Shown piece by piece: positions 35,601-44,602 of a stretch of DNA of 64,000 nucleotides. Numbering within the stretch: the first letter of the stretch is position 1; every line of letters starts with the position of its first letter. Under the pieces are notes generated by a model. That model did no database searches, had not been told where the DNA came from, and saw only the letters and a list, made by a program, of their open reading frames with translations. The DNA comes from Ferruginibacter sp. Lineage in GTDB: Bacteria > Bacteroidota > Bacteroidia > Chitinophagales > Chitinophagaceae. The stretch spans positions 39,910 through 103,909 of the forward strand of contig JABFQZ010000018.1 in NCBI GenBank assembly GCA_013141435.1. The letters are read 5' to 3'. Both the position numbers and the translations under genes were made by a program.

Positions 35601-36065
35601 TTGTTTTATGCTAATAATATTTTCAGAAAGTGTTTTTGACAAAACAACTTTTTCAAAAATTGCTTCGGGGTAAGTAACTATTATCTTTTTAGCTTGATTT
35701 AAAGATTTTGCTTGAGTTAATTTTGTAAGAGCCTCTGTACGCAACATAACATGGCTGCTATTTAAAAGCTGGTAATTTTTTTTGTTTTTAAAAGAAGAAG
35801 GAAAATAAAAAATATCTAAAGCATTGGTAATATTTTCTAATGAGTTGTGAAAATAAGCAGCCTCTTCTGCGTCTCTTAAAATAACCAAATGGTTTGTTTG
35901 TGAAGCAATAATAAGCCCATGTAAGGCAGCTAAAACAAATTGAGATGCACTGCCGTTAAGCCCTTTTAAATGTATTTTTTGCGAAGTAGGCAATACAATT
36001 GTATCCGCAATTGTAATAATGCGGGGGTCGTTTTTGTACATACTCATCAATACATCTGCGTTCAT
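32655..36065 (-). CDS. mfd: transcription-repair coupling factor
   Basis: 1136 residues in the standard Mfd layout: UvrB-like N-terminal module (no working Walker A), RNA-polymerase-interacting CarD-like domain (LQPGDYVSHIDHGVGVYSG, about 460), RecG-like translocase with Walker A GDVGFGKTE (about 608) and DEEQKFG box (about 707), helicase C domain with QLRGRVGRS, and the TRCF C-terminal domain. It removes stalled RNA polymerase at lesions and recruits UvrA. It meets the permease gene tail to tail with three bases between. Confidence 0.96.
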   Translation of the reverse strand: MNADVLMSMYKNDPRIITIADTIVLPTSQKIHLKGLNGSASQFVLAALHGLIIASQTNHLVILRDAEEAAYFHNSLENITNALDIFYFPSSFKNKKNYQLLNSSHVMLRTEALTKLTQAKSLNQAKKIIVTYPEAIFEKVVLSKTLSENIISIKQADVLDVTTMLQKFIEHGFTKTDFVYEPGQFAIRGGIIDIYSFGNEKPYRIELFGNDVDSIRIFDPETQLSERKLLQVNIIPNVETQFETGEKVSLIEFLPENTIMWINDWEFIKEKIEDETEGVNIFTFKEIDENTNDSLFIKDLNAKDFVNGEILENEIAKRHIIEFGKHAYFGNVIDDSNGSDVSQTTFKFITKPQPSFNRQFDLLIKDLQAYEKQDYNIFIFADNAKQLERLHSIFTDLKAEIQITPIPFSIHEGFIDDDLKIVCYTDHQIFQRYHKYKVKQAFSKNKALTLKTLRELQPGDYVSHIDHGVGVYSGLQKIDANGKMQEAVRIQYKDGDLLYVNISSLHKISKYSGKEGSIPKMNKLGSDVWAKLKDKTKKQVKDIATDLIKLYAQRKSLEGFAHSPDNYMQTELEASFIYEDTPDQAKASEDVKRDMEKSQPMDRLVCGDVGFGKTEIAIRAAFKTVCDGKQAAILVPTTILAYQHYKTISDRLKDFPVTVDFINRFKTAKQKKETFAKLKEGKIDIIIGTHGLLGKDVSFKNLGIMIIDEEQKFGVAAKEKLKTLRTTVDSLTLTATPIPRTLQFSLMGARDLSIINTPPPNRQPIQTEVAVFNEDNIRDIIYYEVERGGQVFFIHNRVKDLANMKSLIQGLCPDISIAFAHGQMEGDKLEDTILDFMDKKYDVLVCTNIVESGVDIPNVNTIIVNNAHQFGLSDLHQLRGRVGRSNKKAFCYLLAPQMSTLPTDSRKRLSTLEQYSDLGSGFQIAMRDLDIRGAGNMLGGEQSGFIAEIGFEMYQKILDEAIRELKRTEFRDLYKEEIQQQDDFVKDCTIDTDLEILIPDSYVESITERLSLYSRLDNCDTEEDLVAFHNEMQDRFGPIPATVEDLFTTVRCRKMAVQLGFERMFLKNDSLKCFFVSNPDSPYFQSETFNKVLLFLQTGTNKAQLKQVGKNGILVVQDIKCMNDLFKFLNKAKGYQ

Positions 36066-36072
36066 TCTGGTG

Positions 36073-36080
36073 CAAATATA
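36073..36080 (-). promoter_or_regulatory. -7 element of mfd
   Basis: TATATTTG on the minus strand, a perfect TAnnTTTG, ending seven bases before the mfd ATG. No clear -33. Confidence 0.5.
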
Positions 36081-36188
36081 GCAATCATAAATTTGTTGAA
36101 GAGTGTAATTCCATTTCTAATTATGTTTTTCGATGAGAAATTATTGCCTATTTTAGCTTAAATATTTTTTAATTATTAAAAAAGAATT

Positions 36189-36962
36189 ATGGCATTACAA
36201 CCATGGCGTATTGGTAAGGTTATAAATATTGAAGATCAAACCAGCAGTACCAAACGTTTTTTTATACAAGTACCCGAATTAGAAATATTCGATTTTAAAC
36301 CTGGGCAGTTTGTAACACTCGATTTACCAATACACGAAAAGCCAAACAAACGTTGGCGTAGTTATTCTATAGCAAGTATGCCAAATGGTACAAATATTTT
36401 TGAACTTTGTATTGTACTCTTAGATAATGGTGCTGGTACCAATTATTTATTTAACGAAGTAAAAGTTGGTTCAGAAATTAGTTTCCGTGGGGCTGCTGGT
36501 ATTTTTACATTGCCAGATAAAATAGAAAACGATCTTTTTTTAATTTGTACAGGTACAGGTATTGCACCTTTTAGAAGTATGGTTAATCATATAATTTATC
36601 AAAATATTTCGCACAAAAAAATACATTTAATTTTTGGTTGTCGTAAATTTGGTGATGCTTTGTATGCAAACGAGTTGAAAGAGCTAATGAGAAAAGATGC
36701 CGATTTTCATTTTTATACAGCATACTCCAGAGAAGAAGCTGGCAATAACGACCATTTGGTACGAATAGGTTATGTACACCAAGTGTATGAAGAAATTTGT
36801 AAAGAAAATTTGATTGGTGATGAGAATAATACTGAGCAAAAAGTTGTAAACCCTGCCAATTTTTATTTATGTGGTTGGAGAGGAATGGTAGATGAAGCAA
36901 AAAAAAGAATTACAGATTTAGGATATGATAAAAAGGCTATACATGTAGAAATATATGGCTAA
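36189..36962 (+). CDS. ferredoxin/flavodoxin-NADP reductase-like flavoprotein
   Basis: 257 residues of the FNR superfamily: FAD-binding barrel with R57-S-Y-S (RWRSYSIAS), then a NAD(P)-binding domain with CTGTGIAPFRSM (about 118-131) and the closing motif FYLCGWRGMVDEAK. No iron-sulfur cluster motif is fused. It lies 145 bases upstream of nuoA in the same direction, which is suggestive because this complex I operon lacks the NADH-oxidising subunits. The electron partner is unknown. Confidence 0.8.
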   Translation: MALQPWRIGKVINIEDQTSSTKRFFIQVPELEIFDFKPGQFVTLDLPIHEKPNKRWRSYSIASMPNGTNIFELCIVLLDNGAGTNYLFNEVKVGSEISFRGAAGIFTLPDKIENDLFLICTGTGIAPFRSMVNHIIYQNISHKKIHLIFGCRKFGDALYANELKELMRKDADFHFYTAYSREEAGNNDHLVRIGYVHQVYEEICKENLIGDENNTEQKVVNPANFYLCGWRGMVDEAKKRITDLGYDKKAIHVEIYG

Positions 36963-37107
36963 TTGTATTGTAAGTATTAAAAATTTCAATGCAATAACTT
37001 TTTTATATTTGAAATTTAAAAAAATATTTTTTTGTTTAGATTAATTTATAAAAAAATATTTATTATCTTGTACCTACAGTAATTAAACTGTACTATAAAT
37101 ATTTTTT

Positions 37108-37458
37108 ATGGGTGCATCTTCTATGCTTGTATTAATACTTGCAGCATTATTTTTTTCTTCAATTGCAATCCTCGTATCTAAATTAATAACAAAATCTACC
37201 AAAAATCCTCAAAAAGGACAACCTTATGAATGTGGTGTACCTACAACTGGAAAAACTTGGATACAATTAAATGTAGGGTATTATTTATTTGCTTTAATTT
37301 TTTTAATTTTTGATGTGGAATTGGTTTTTCTTTTTCCATGGGCAGTTGTAGCCAAAAGTGTAGGTTGGTTTGCATTTATAGAAATAGTAATTTTCTTTTT
37401 TATTTTATTTATAGGTTTTTTATATGCCCATAAAAAAGGAGCTTTGAAGTGGGTATAA
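37108..37458 (+). CDS. nuoA: NADH-quinone oxidoreductase subunit A
   Basis: 116 residues with three membrane helices and the conserved loop GQPYECGVPTTG followed by the acidic helix IFLIFDVELVFLFPW. A small membrane subunit at the joint between the peripheral and membrane arms of complex I. First gene of nuoABCDHIJKLMN, 79 bases before nuoB. Confidence 0.94.
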   Translation: MGASSMLVLILAALFFSSIAILVSKLITKSTKNPQKGQPYECGVPTTGKTWIQLNVGYYLFALIFLIFDVELVFLFPWAVVAKSVGWFAFIEIVIFFFILFIGFLYAHKKGALKWV

Positions 37459-37537
37459 AAGCTTTACATATCCTTTGCAAAATGGTAAATAATGAAATGT
37501 AGAAGTTAAAAGTGAACAATAAAAATGTTTTACTAAT

Positions 37538-38110
37538 ATGAGTGATGCTTTAAATGATATACGTACATCTACAACTACTCCACTCACCAATAGCTTGGAG
37601 AGCTCATTTCCTGGAGAGGTGCACCAAACTTTTGGTGGAGGTATTATGCTTAGCAAGTTAGATGATGTAATTAACTGGGCAAGGTCTAATTCCTTGTGGC
37701 CATTAACTTTTGCTACAAGCTGTTGTGGTATAGAGTATATGTCGGTTGCAGGAGCAAAATATGATTTTTCTCGGTTTGGTTTTGAAGTAGCAAGAGCATC
37801 TCCAAGGCAAGCAGATGTAATTATTATTGCTGGCACAATTGTAAATAAAATGGCACCAGTTTTAAAAAGATTATACGACCAAATGGCCGATCCTAAGTAT
37901 GTGATTGCAATGGGCGCTTGTGCCATAAGTGGTGGTCCGTTTTTTTACAATACTTACTCAGTTGTAAAAGGAGCCGATCATGTAATTCCAGTAGATGTAT
38001 ATGTAGCAGGTTGCCCTCCAAGGCCAGAAGCATTGATACATGCATTGCTAAGTTTACAACAAAAAATAAAAGCAGGACTTACAAGAGAACAAATAAAGGA
38101 AGGAAAATAA
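37538..38110 (+). CDS. nuoB: NADH-quinone oxidoreductase subunit B
   Basis: 190 residues. The four ligands of iron-sulfur cluster N2 are present: C62 and C63 ([10 protein letters not shown]), C128 (GACAISGG) and C159 (AGCPPRPEA). N2 passes electrons to quinone, so the quinone-reducing module of this complex is intact. The first 35 residues are a variable extension. Confidence 0.96.
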   Translation: MSDALNDIRTSTTTPLTNSLESSFPGEVHQTFGGGIMLSKLDDVINWARSNSLWPLTFATSCCGIEYMSVAGAKYDFSRFGFEVARASPRQADVIIIAGTIVNKMAPVLKRLYDQMADPKYVIAMGACAISGGPFFYNTYSVVKGADHVIPVDVYVAGCPPRPEALIHALLSLQQKIKAGLTREQIKEGK

Positions 38111-38147
38111 AAAATTATTTGAACAAGTTGTTATACTATAATTGATA

Positions 38148-38606
38148 ATGGATAAAGAAGAATTGAAAATAAAAATATCTAAGCTTTTGCCAACTGCTGT
38201 TTATGAAGATGGTGGAGATTGGTTGAATATTATTGTAGATTCCAACAAATGGTTATCTTATGCTGCTATACTTAAAAACGATGGCTCATTGTTATTCGAT
38301 TATTTGTTTTGCCTTACTTGTATAGATTGGAAAACTCATCTAACCATGGTTTACCACCTAAGCTCAACTAAGTATCGCTACAACATTGTAGTAAAATCAA
38401 ACTTGGATATTAATACGCCAAAAATAGAAACCGTAAGCCAAATTTGGCAAACGGCTAATTTTCATGAGAGAGAAGTGTATGAAATGTTTGGTGTAAATTT
38501 TTTAAATCATAAAGACTTAAGGTTATTAATTTTACCAGATGGTTGGGAAGGCAAAAACCCTTTGCGAAAAGATTTTGAAGACCTTATAAATATGATAAAA
38601 CTATAA
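38148..38606 (+). CDS. nuoC: NADH-quinone oxidoreductase subunit C
   Basis: 152 residues with the 30-kDa subunit signature, FHEREVYEMFGVNFLNHKDLRLLILPDGWEG in part. Separate from nuoD, whereas Bacteroides-type operons often fuse them. The ATG at 38148 was chosen over an in-frame TTG two codons upstream. Confidence 0.93.
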   Translation: MDKEELKIKISKLLPTAVYEDGGDWLNIIVDSNKWLSYAAILKNDGSLLFDYLFCLTCIDWKTHLTMVYHLSSTKYRYNIVVKSNLDINTPKIETVSQIWQTANFHEREVYEMFGVNFLNHKDLRLLILPDGWEGKNPLRKDFEDLINMIKL

Positions 38607-38643
38607 ATCATTAATAATTATTTTTGGTTGATACTATACAAAT

Positions 38644-39759
38644 ATGACTGAAGAAATAGGAACAACGGCAGATGGTGATTTAATCATAAATGTAGGACCA
38701 CAACATCCTGCAACGCATGGCGTATTGCATTTGGTAATTACATTAAATGGCGAAACCATCAAAAAAGTGGAGCCTCACCTTGGCTATATACATCGGTCTA
38801 TAGAAAAAATGTGTGAGAGTTTAACCTACAGGCAATTTAGTTATGTAACCAGTAGAATGGATTATTTATCGTCGCACATTAATAATCATGCCTGTGCACT
38901 GATTGTAGAAAAAGGCTTGCAAGTAGAAGTGCCTGCTAGAGCAAAATATGTAAGGGTGATTTTAGATGAACTTACCCGAATAGCTTCGCACGAATTGTGG
39001 TGGGGCGCCATGGCAATGGATTTGGGAGCTTTTACGCCATTCTTTCATGCCTTTAGAGAAAGAGAATCCATCAACGATATCATGGAAGAAACTTGTGGAG
39101 CAAGGCTTACCATGAATTACATTGTGCCAGGTGGTTTAATGCAAGATATTCATCCAAATTTTCAAAAAAGAGTAAAAGATTTTATCAGTTTATATAAATC
39201 GAAAATAGATGAGTATGATGAATTGGTAACTGGCAATATTATTTTTCAAAATAGAATGAAGGGTGTTGGCTTTATTTCTGCCGAAGATGCCATTTCATTT
39301 GGTATGAGTGGGCCAGCAGCAAGAGGAAGCGGAGTGAATTGTGATATCAGAAAATTATACCCGTATGGTATTTACAACCAAGTACAATTTGACCAAGTAT
39401 TGGAAACTGCAGGCGATTCGTTTGCAAGGTACATGGTACGCATAAGGGAGATGAAACAATCTGTAAGCATCATCGAACAATTGATTGATAATATTCCTGA
39501 AGGCGAATTTTTGGCAAAAACAAAAGTGGTATTAAAATTACCAAAGGGGGAGTTTTATACAAGGGTAGAAACCGCAAGAGGTGAATTGGGGGTATATATT
39601 GTAAGTGAAGGTGCTACTACACCATATCGAATTAAATTTCGATCTCCAGGTTTTTCAAACCTATCGGCATTAGATACAATGGCAAGAGGTAGTAAACTAG
39701 GAGATTTGGTGGCAATGATGGGAACACTGGATTTGGTGATACCGGATATAGATAGATAA
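38644..39759 (+). CDS. nuoD: NADH-quinone oxidoreductase subunit D
   Basis: 371 residues of the 49-kDa subunit: GPQHPATHGVLHLV at the N-terminus, HRSIEK, VTSRMDYLSSH, and the terminal SNLSALDTMARGSKLGDLVAMMGTLD region (quoted in part). It forms the quinone pocket with NuoB. The next gene, 63 bases on, is nuoH; nuoE, F and G, which usually follow, are absent. Confidence 0.95.
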   Translation: MTEEIGTTADGDLIINVGPQHPATHGVLHLVITLNGETIKKVEPHLGYIHRSIEKMCESLTYRQFSYVTSRMDYLSSHINNHACALIVEKGLQVEVPARAKYVRVILDELTRIASHELWWGAMAMDLGAFTPFFHAFRERESINDIMEETCGARLTMNYIVPGGLMQDIHPNFQKRVKDFISLYKSKIDEYDELVTGNIIFQNRMKGVGFISAEDAISFGMSGPAARGSGVNCDIRKLYPYGIYNQVQFDQVLETAGDSFARYMVRIREMKQSVSIIEQLIDNIPEGEFLAKTKVVLKLPKGEFYTRVETARGELGVYIVSEGATTPYRIKFRSPGFSNLSALDTMARGSKLGDLVAMMGTLDLVIPDIDR

Positions 39760-39822
39760 AATAATAAAAAAAATACAAGCATTCATTATTCATTACTCAT
39801 TATAAATAACACTTTATAATAA

Positions 39823-40899
39823 ATGTGGAGTTTTTCAAATATATCAAGTTCAATTCATCATTGGTTAAATGAATCATTTAGCCCAACATGGGCAATGATT
39901 ATAGAAATGGTAATTGCAGGTGTATGTATTATTGGTTTGTTTGCTACTCTAGGTTTGGTACTTGTACTTATGGAAAGGCGTGTAGCAGCATGGATGCAAA
40001 TACGCCTTGGGCCAAATAGAGTAGGGCCAAAAGGTTTACTACAATCGGCAGCAGATACATTAAAATTATTGGTAAAAGAAGGATTAACACCAAATGGTGC
40101 CGATAAGTTTTTATTTAACTTTGCACCTTTTATTGCAATGATGGTAGCCATGTTGCTAATGGCTCCAATTGCTTTTGCAAAAGATTTTCAATTGTGGGAT
40201 TTGAATATTGGTGTGCTGTACATTTCTGCAGTATCATCTATAATGGTTATTAGTATTTTAATGGCTGGATGGGCAAGCAACAATAAATATTCTTTAATGG
40301 GAGCCATGCGTAGCGGTGCACAAATTGTAAGTTACGAATTATCAGCAGGGTTTTCTATACTCACTATTGTAGTGTTTACTGGCAGTTTAAATTTTAATGA
40401 AATCATACTTTCGCAAACAAATGGCTGGTGGATTTTTAAAGGACATTTGCCTGCAATCATTTCTTTTGTAATTTTTATTATAGCAGTTACCGCAGAAACT
40501 AATAGAGCACCTTTTGATTTGGCAGAAGCAGAATCGGAATTAACAGCAGGCTTTCATACCGAATATTCTGGAATGAAATTCGCCTTGTTTTTTTTGGCAG
40601 AATATATCAATGTATTTATAGTTTGTGCCATAGGCGCTACATTGTTTTTAGGAGGTTGGATGCCATTTCAGATTGGTAATTGGCAAGCCTTTAATCATGC
40701 AATGGATTATATACCTTCGAGCATTTGGTTTTTTGGAAAAACATTTTTTCTTATATTTTTAATCATGTGGTTTAGGTGGACTTTCCCCAGGTTGAGAATA
40801 GATCAATTGTTAAATTTAGAATGGAAATATTTATTGCCCATAAGTATGCTTAATTTATTATTGGCAACAGCTTTGGCAATTTTGGGTTGGCATTTTTAA
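39823..40899 (+). CDS. nuoH: NADH-quinone oxidoreductase subunit H
   Basis: 358 residues with about eight membrane helices and the conserved quinone-chamber stretches MERRVAAWMQIRLGPNRVGP, ETNRAPFDLAEAESELTAGF and EYSGMKFALFFLAEY. It connects the quinone site to the proton-pumping arm. Confidence 0.95.
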   Translation: MWSFSNISSSIHHWLNESFSPTWAMIIEMVIAGVCIIGLFATLGLVLVLMERRVAAWMQIRLGPNRVGPKGLLQSAADTLKLLVKEGLTPNGADKFLFNFAPFIAMMVAMLLMAPIAFAKDFQLWDLNIGVLYISAVSSIMVISILMAGWASNNKYSLMGAMRSGAQIVSYELSAGFSILTIVVFTGSLNFNEIILSQTNGWWIFKGHLPAIISFVIFIIAVTAETNRAPFDLAEAESELTAGFHTEYSGMKFALFFLAEYINVFIVCAIGATLFLGGWMPFQIGNWQAFNHAMDYIPSSIWFFGKTFFLIFLIMWFRWTFPRLRIDQLLNLEWKYLLPISMLNLLLATALAILGWHF

Positions 40900-40919
40900 G
40901 GCTGAACATGGATAACACA

Positions 40920-41015
40920 GATTAGAAGGATGAGCACAGATTTATAAATAGATTGTAAAATAAAAATTAGAACACTAACGATAAGGATTAGAAAGATAAA
41001 CACAGGTAAATAAAT
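40920..41015 (+). repeat. imperfect direct repeat in the nuoH-nuoI spacer
   Basis: A 31-base unit beginning GATTAGAAGGATGAGCACAG (40920) recurs at 40986 as GATTAGAAAGATAAACACAG and so on, with about 25 of 31 positions equal. The second copy runs into the nuoI start codon. Confidence 0.65.
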
Positions 41016-41492
41016 ATGTTTATAGTAAAATACATAAAAGAAGTATACAGTGCCATCAAATCGTTGTTGGTGGGCATGAAGCGCACTGGATATTATTTTA
41101 CACATCACAAAGAAATTATTACAGAAGAGTACCCGGACAATAGGCATACCATGGTACTGCCAGATCGGTTTAAAGGAGAAGTGGTAATGCCGCACAATGA
41201 AAAAAATGAACACCGATGTACTGGTTGTACCGCATGCGAACTTGCTTGCCCTAATGGTACTATTAAAGTGATTACAAAATTTGACATCACAGCAGAAGGT
41301 AAAAAGAAAAAAGCCATTGATAAATTGGTGTATCATTTAGAATTGTGCACTATGTGTAATTTATGTATTATTGCTTGCCCATCTGATGCAATTGTAATGG
41401 CGCAAACATTTGAACACAGTGTATTTGATAGGAGTAAATTGACAAAAGTTTTAAATAACCCCGATTCTAAAATAATGGAGGGAATAGAGTAA
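41016..41492 (+). CDS. nuoI: NADH-quinone oxidoreductase subunit I
   Basis: 158 residues with two 4Fe-4S cluster motifs, C68-C71-C74-C78 (CTGCTACELACP) and C111-C114-C117-C121 (CTMCNLCIIACP), i.e. clusters N6a and N6b. It would take electrons from NuoG in a complete complex; without NuoEFG it is the likely entry point for another donor such as ferredoxin (inference). The stop overlaps the nuoJ start by one base (TAATG). Confidence 0.95.
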   Translation: MFIVKYIKEVYSAIKSLLVGMKRTGYYFTHHKEIITEEYPDNRHTMVLPDRFKGEVVMPHNEKNEHRCTGCTACELACPNGTIKVITKFDITAEGKKKKAIDKLVYHLELCTMCNLCIIACPSDAIVMAQTFEHSVFDRSKLTKVLNNPDSKIMEGIE

Positions 41493-42022
41493 TGAACGGA
41501 TCAACCATCATATTTTATTTGCTTGCATCATTTACTTTGGTAAGTGCTGTACTTGCAGTAACCACTAGGCAGATATTTCGTGCCGCCATATTTTTATTAT
41601 TCACTTTAATAGGTGTAGCGGGTTTGTATTTTTGGATGCAATACGATTTTATTGCAGCAGTACAAATTGTGGTGTATGTTGGTGGCATAACAGTGCTAAT
41701 TATTTTCTCCATTTTTCTTACACAGCAAGCAGGAGATTTATTGCCCAAGCAAAAAATGAGCAGGCAGTTGTTCGCAGCTTTGGCATCGTTTTGTGGTTTT
41801 GCATTGATAATGCTACAAGTGTATCAACATACTTTTATTGGTAATGCAACGCAGGCTTTGCCGCCAACAGTTGCCAATATAGGTAATAAAATGCTAGGAG
41901 TAGATGATGATGGATATGCATTGCCTTTTGAAGTGGTGAGTATTTTGTTGTTAGCAGCCTTGGTAGGTTGTATTGTAATAGCTATGCGTAGTAAACCAGA
42001 AGAAAACATTATTAAACAATAA
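41492..42022 (+). CDS. nuoJ: NADH-quinone oxidoreductase subunit J
   Basis: 176 residues, five predicted membrane helices, with the conserved DFIAAVQIVVYVGGITVLIIF region (third helix). Overlaps nuoI by one base, which suggests translational coupling. A 219-base spacer with short repeats separates it from nuoK. Confidence 0.93.
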   Translation: MNGSTIIFYLLASFTLVSAVLAVTTRQIFRAAIFLLFTLIGVAGLYFWMQYDFIAAVQIVVYVGGITVLIIFSIFLTQQAGDLLPKQKMSRQLFAALASFCGFALIMLQVYQHTFIGNATQALPPTVANIGNKMLGVDDDGYALPFEVVSILLLAALVGCIVIAMRSKPEENIIKQ

Positions 42023-42031
42023 GTAATGAAC

Positions 42032-42224
42032 CACAAAGGCACGAAGAAGAAACAAGGAGCACAAAGGTGTTTTTATGAAATTTGTAACTTTAAATTATTA
42101 CGCTCAGTGTCGTTGTGATCTTTCTATCATTATTTGAATCAAATAACATTACGTAGCATACCAGAAAAGAATATTATTAAACAAAAAATAAACTTTGCGC
42201 CTTTGCTCCTTTGCGAACTTTGCG
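42032..42224 (+). repeat. short CACAAAGG / CTTTGCG repeats in the nuoJ-nuoK spacer
   Basis: CACAAAGG at 42032 and 42060, then four CTTTGCG/T units at 42193, 42201, 42209 and 42218 (8-9 base spacing). The two groups are complementary in type, so the spacer RNA may fold back on itself. No open frame in the 219 bases. Confidence 0.55.
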
Positions 42225-42241
42225 TGAAATAAAAATATACA

Positions 42242-42556
42242 ATGCCAGAACCAGGATTATATCATTTATTATTTATCAGTGCGGCTTTGTTCTTCATTGG
42301 TATGTTTGGTTTCTTCACCAGAAGAAATTTGGTAACCATGTTGATGAGTATCGAACTTATTTTAAACAGTGTAAATATCAATTTCATTGCTTTCAACAAA
42401 TATCTATGGCCTAATAAAATGGACGGGTTGTTTTTTGTGATTTTTGTAATTGCCATTGCTGCTGCTGAAGCCGCTGTAGCCATTGCTATCATAATTAATT
42501 TATATCGTAGCCATGGCTCCATCGATGTAGAGAAAGCAGAGGAATTAAAATATTAG
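42242..42556 (+). CDS. nuoK: NADH-quinone oxidoreductase subunit K
   Basis: 104 residues with three helices; the two conserved membrane glutamates are in MSIELILNSVNINF and AAAEAAVAIAIIIN. Antiporter-like subunit next to NuoJ and NuoN. Confidence 0.94.
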   Translation: MPEPGLYHLLFISAALFFIGMFGFFTRRNLVTMLMSIELILNSVNINFIAFNKYLWPNKMDGLFFVIFVIAIAAAEAAVAIAIIINLYRSHGSIDVEKAEELKY

Positions 42557-42650
42557 GCCCCTCTATCTCTCCGCTTTTAGCGGAAGAAAATGGAGAAGAT
42601 TGACCTGAAGTTAATAGTATATAAATGAAAAAATTTAGATTTAAACTAAT

Positions 42651-44582
42651 ATGCCACATGTAATTTCCATAGCACTTATTCCATTGCTACCACTGGTAGG
42701 GTTCATTCTATTGGGTTTATTTGGAAGAAAATATTTCAATAAATCTGCTGGCTTTATAGGAACTTTTTTATTATTGGTTTCTACAGCACTTGCTTTATAC
42801 ACGGCTTACCAATATTTTTTCGATATTGGTAAAGTAAATGGCATTTACCAAAAACTTGTTCCTTTTAAATTTACTTGGCTCGAATTTTCAAAAGGGGTTT
42901 CAATAGATATGGGCATTATGCTGGATCCTATTTCGGTGATGATGCTAGTGGTGGTTACTATTGTTTCATTGATGGTACACATCTATAGCCTTGCATACAT
43001 GAAAGGCGAAGCAAGATTTGCAACTTATTATGCCTTCCTTGGTTTATTTACTTTCTCAATGTTGGGTTTGGTTATTTCTTCCAATATTTTTCAGATGTAT
43101 ATTTTCTGGGAATTGGTTGGTGTATCTTCTTTCTTGTTGATTGGTTATTATTATGACAAACCAAGTGCCGTTGCTGCCTGTAAAAAAGCTTTTATTGTAA
43201 CCCGATTTGCCGACCTTGGGTTTTTAATCGGCATTTTAGTTCTATCATTCTATGCTCATACACTCGATTTTAATACACTGATAGAAAGGCTCACATCGCC
43301 AGCATCCAATGAATTTAAAGCGGCTGTTGGCGCATCATTTATCGGGATAACTGCATTAACTTGGGGCTTGGTATTGGTATTTATTGGTGGTGCAGGTAAG
43401 AGTGCCATGCTACCTTTGCATATTTGGTTGCCAGATGCAATGGAAGGGCCAACTCCCGTGTCCGCATTGATACATGCTGCAACCATGGTAGTAGCAGGTG
43501 TATTTTTAGTAGCAAGATTATTTCCTGTATTTAGCATGAGTGCACCGGCATTGTATGTGGTTACTTTTGTAGGTGTTACGTCGGCTTTGTTTGCAGCCAT
43601 CATTGCATGCACACAAACAGATATTAAAAGAGTGTTGGCATATTCCACCATGTCGCAAATTGGTTTTATGATGTTTGCGTTGGGTATATCAGGTTTGGGC
43701 GGAGAGAATGGCTTAGGATATACTGCATCTATGTTTCACCTGTTTACACATGCAATGTTCAAAGCATTGTTGTTTCTTGGAGCAGGTGCTGTTATACATT
43801 ATATACATAGCAACGAAATGAAAGATATGGGTGGGCTGCGAAAATATTTACCCATAACGCATATTAGTTTTTTAATTGCTTGCTTGGCCATCTCGGGTGT
43901 TCCACCATTCGCAGGTTTTTTTAGCAAAGAAGAAATTTTATTAGCAGCTTACCATCATAATCCAGCCGTTTATTGGATAGCATTGCTTACATCTGGCCTT
44001 ACTGCATTTTATATGTTCCGATTATACTTTAGTATTTTTTGGGGCAAGCAAGCGCATCTTCATGGAGAACATCATGGAGAAGGTGGCTTTGCCATGATGT
44101 TGCCGTTGTTGCTATTAGCTGTAGGTGCTGTGCTGGCAGGCTTTATTCCTTTTGGTCATTTTGTAAGTTCCGATGGTGCTGCATTAGAAAGTCATTTTCA
44201 TTGGCAGTTTTCTGTAGCACCAGTGTTAATTGGATTGCTAGGCATTTTTGTAGCCATGTGGTTGTACAAAAAAGAAAATGATAAGCCAGCTAAAATGGCT
44301 GCTTCATTAAATGGCATTTACCAAACCATTTACCATAAATTTTATTTTGATGAATTGTATATTTTCATAACAAAAAAAATCCTGTTTAATTTAATTGGAA
44401 GACCAGCAGCTTGGTTCGATAAGAATGTGGTGGACGGTGTGATGAACCTAACAGGCAATACAACACAACTGATTTCAGAAAAAATAAAAGGATATCAATC
44501 GGGTAAGGTGCAGCAATATGCACTTTACTTTTTATTGGGTATAATTGGTATTGCTGCTTTATTTATTTATGTGTGGAAATAA
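42651..44582 (+). CDS. nuoL: NADH-quinone oxidoreductase subunit L
   Basis: 643 residues, the distal antiporter-like proton pump. Core signatures: FWELVGVSSFLLIGYY (conserved Glu), GGAGKSAMLPLHIWLPDAMEGPTPVSALIHAATMV in part (conserved Lys) and a long C-terminal amphipathic helix before a final membrane helix. A His-rich loop (HLHGEHHGEGG) lies around residue 470. Confidence 0.95.
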   Translation: MPHVISIALIPLLPLVGFILLGLFGRKYFNKSAGFIGTFLLLVSTALALYTAYQYFFDIGKVNGIYQKLVPFKFTWLEFSKGVSIDMGIMLDPISVMMLVVVTIVSLMVHIYSLAYMKGEARFATYYAFLGLFTFSMLGLVISSNIFQMYIFWELVGVSSFLLIGYYYDKPSAVAACKKAFIVTRFADLGFLIGILVLSFYAHTLDFNTLIERLTSPASNEFKAAVGASFIGITALTWGLVLVFIGGAGKSAMLPLHIWLPDAMEGPTPVSALIHAATMVVAGVFLVARLFPVFSMSAPALYVVTFVGVTSALFAAIIACTQTDIKRVLAYSTMSQIGFMMFALGISGLGGENGLGYTASMFHLFTHAMFKALLFLGAGAVIHYIHSNEMKDMGGLRKYLPITHISFLIACLAISGVPPFAGFFSKEEILLAAYHHNPAVYWIALLTSGLTAFYMFRLYFSIFWGKQAHLHGEHHGEGGFAMMLPLLLLAVGAVLAGFIPFGHFVSSDGAALESHFHWQFSVAPVLIGLLGIFVAMWLYKKENDKPAKMAASLNGIYQTIYHKFYFDELYIFITKKILFNLIGRPAAWFDKNVVDGVMNLTGNTTQLISEKIKGYQSGKVQQYALYFLLGIIGIAALFIYVWK

Positions 44583-44602
44583 TTTATTGAATTTATTATA
44601 AG

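Noticed and set aside
42557..42650. CCGCT/AGCGG hairpin between nuoK and nuoL as a terminator
   Set aside because: Only a 5-bp stem without a T-run; the operon continues, so it is not called.
43256..43651. 131-codon frame antisense to nuoL
   Set aside because: It overlaps the highly conserved core of nuoL on the other strand; composition reflects the opposite gene.
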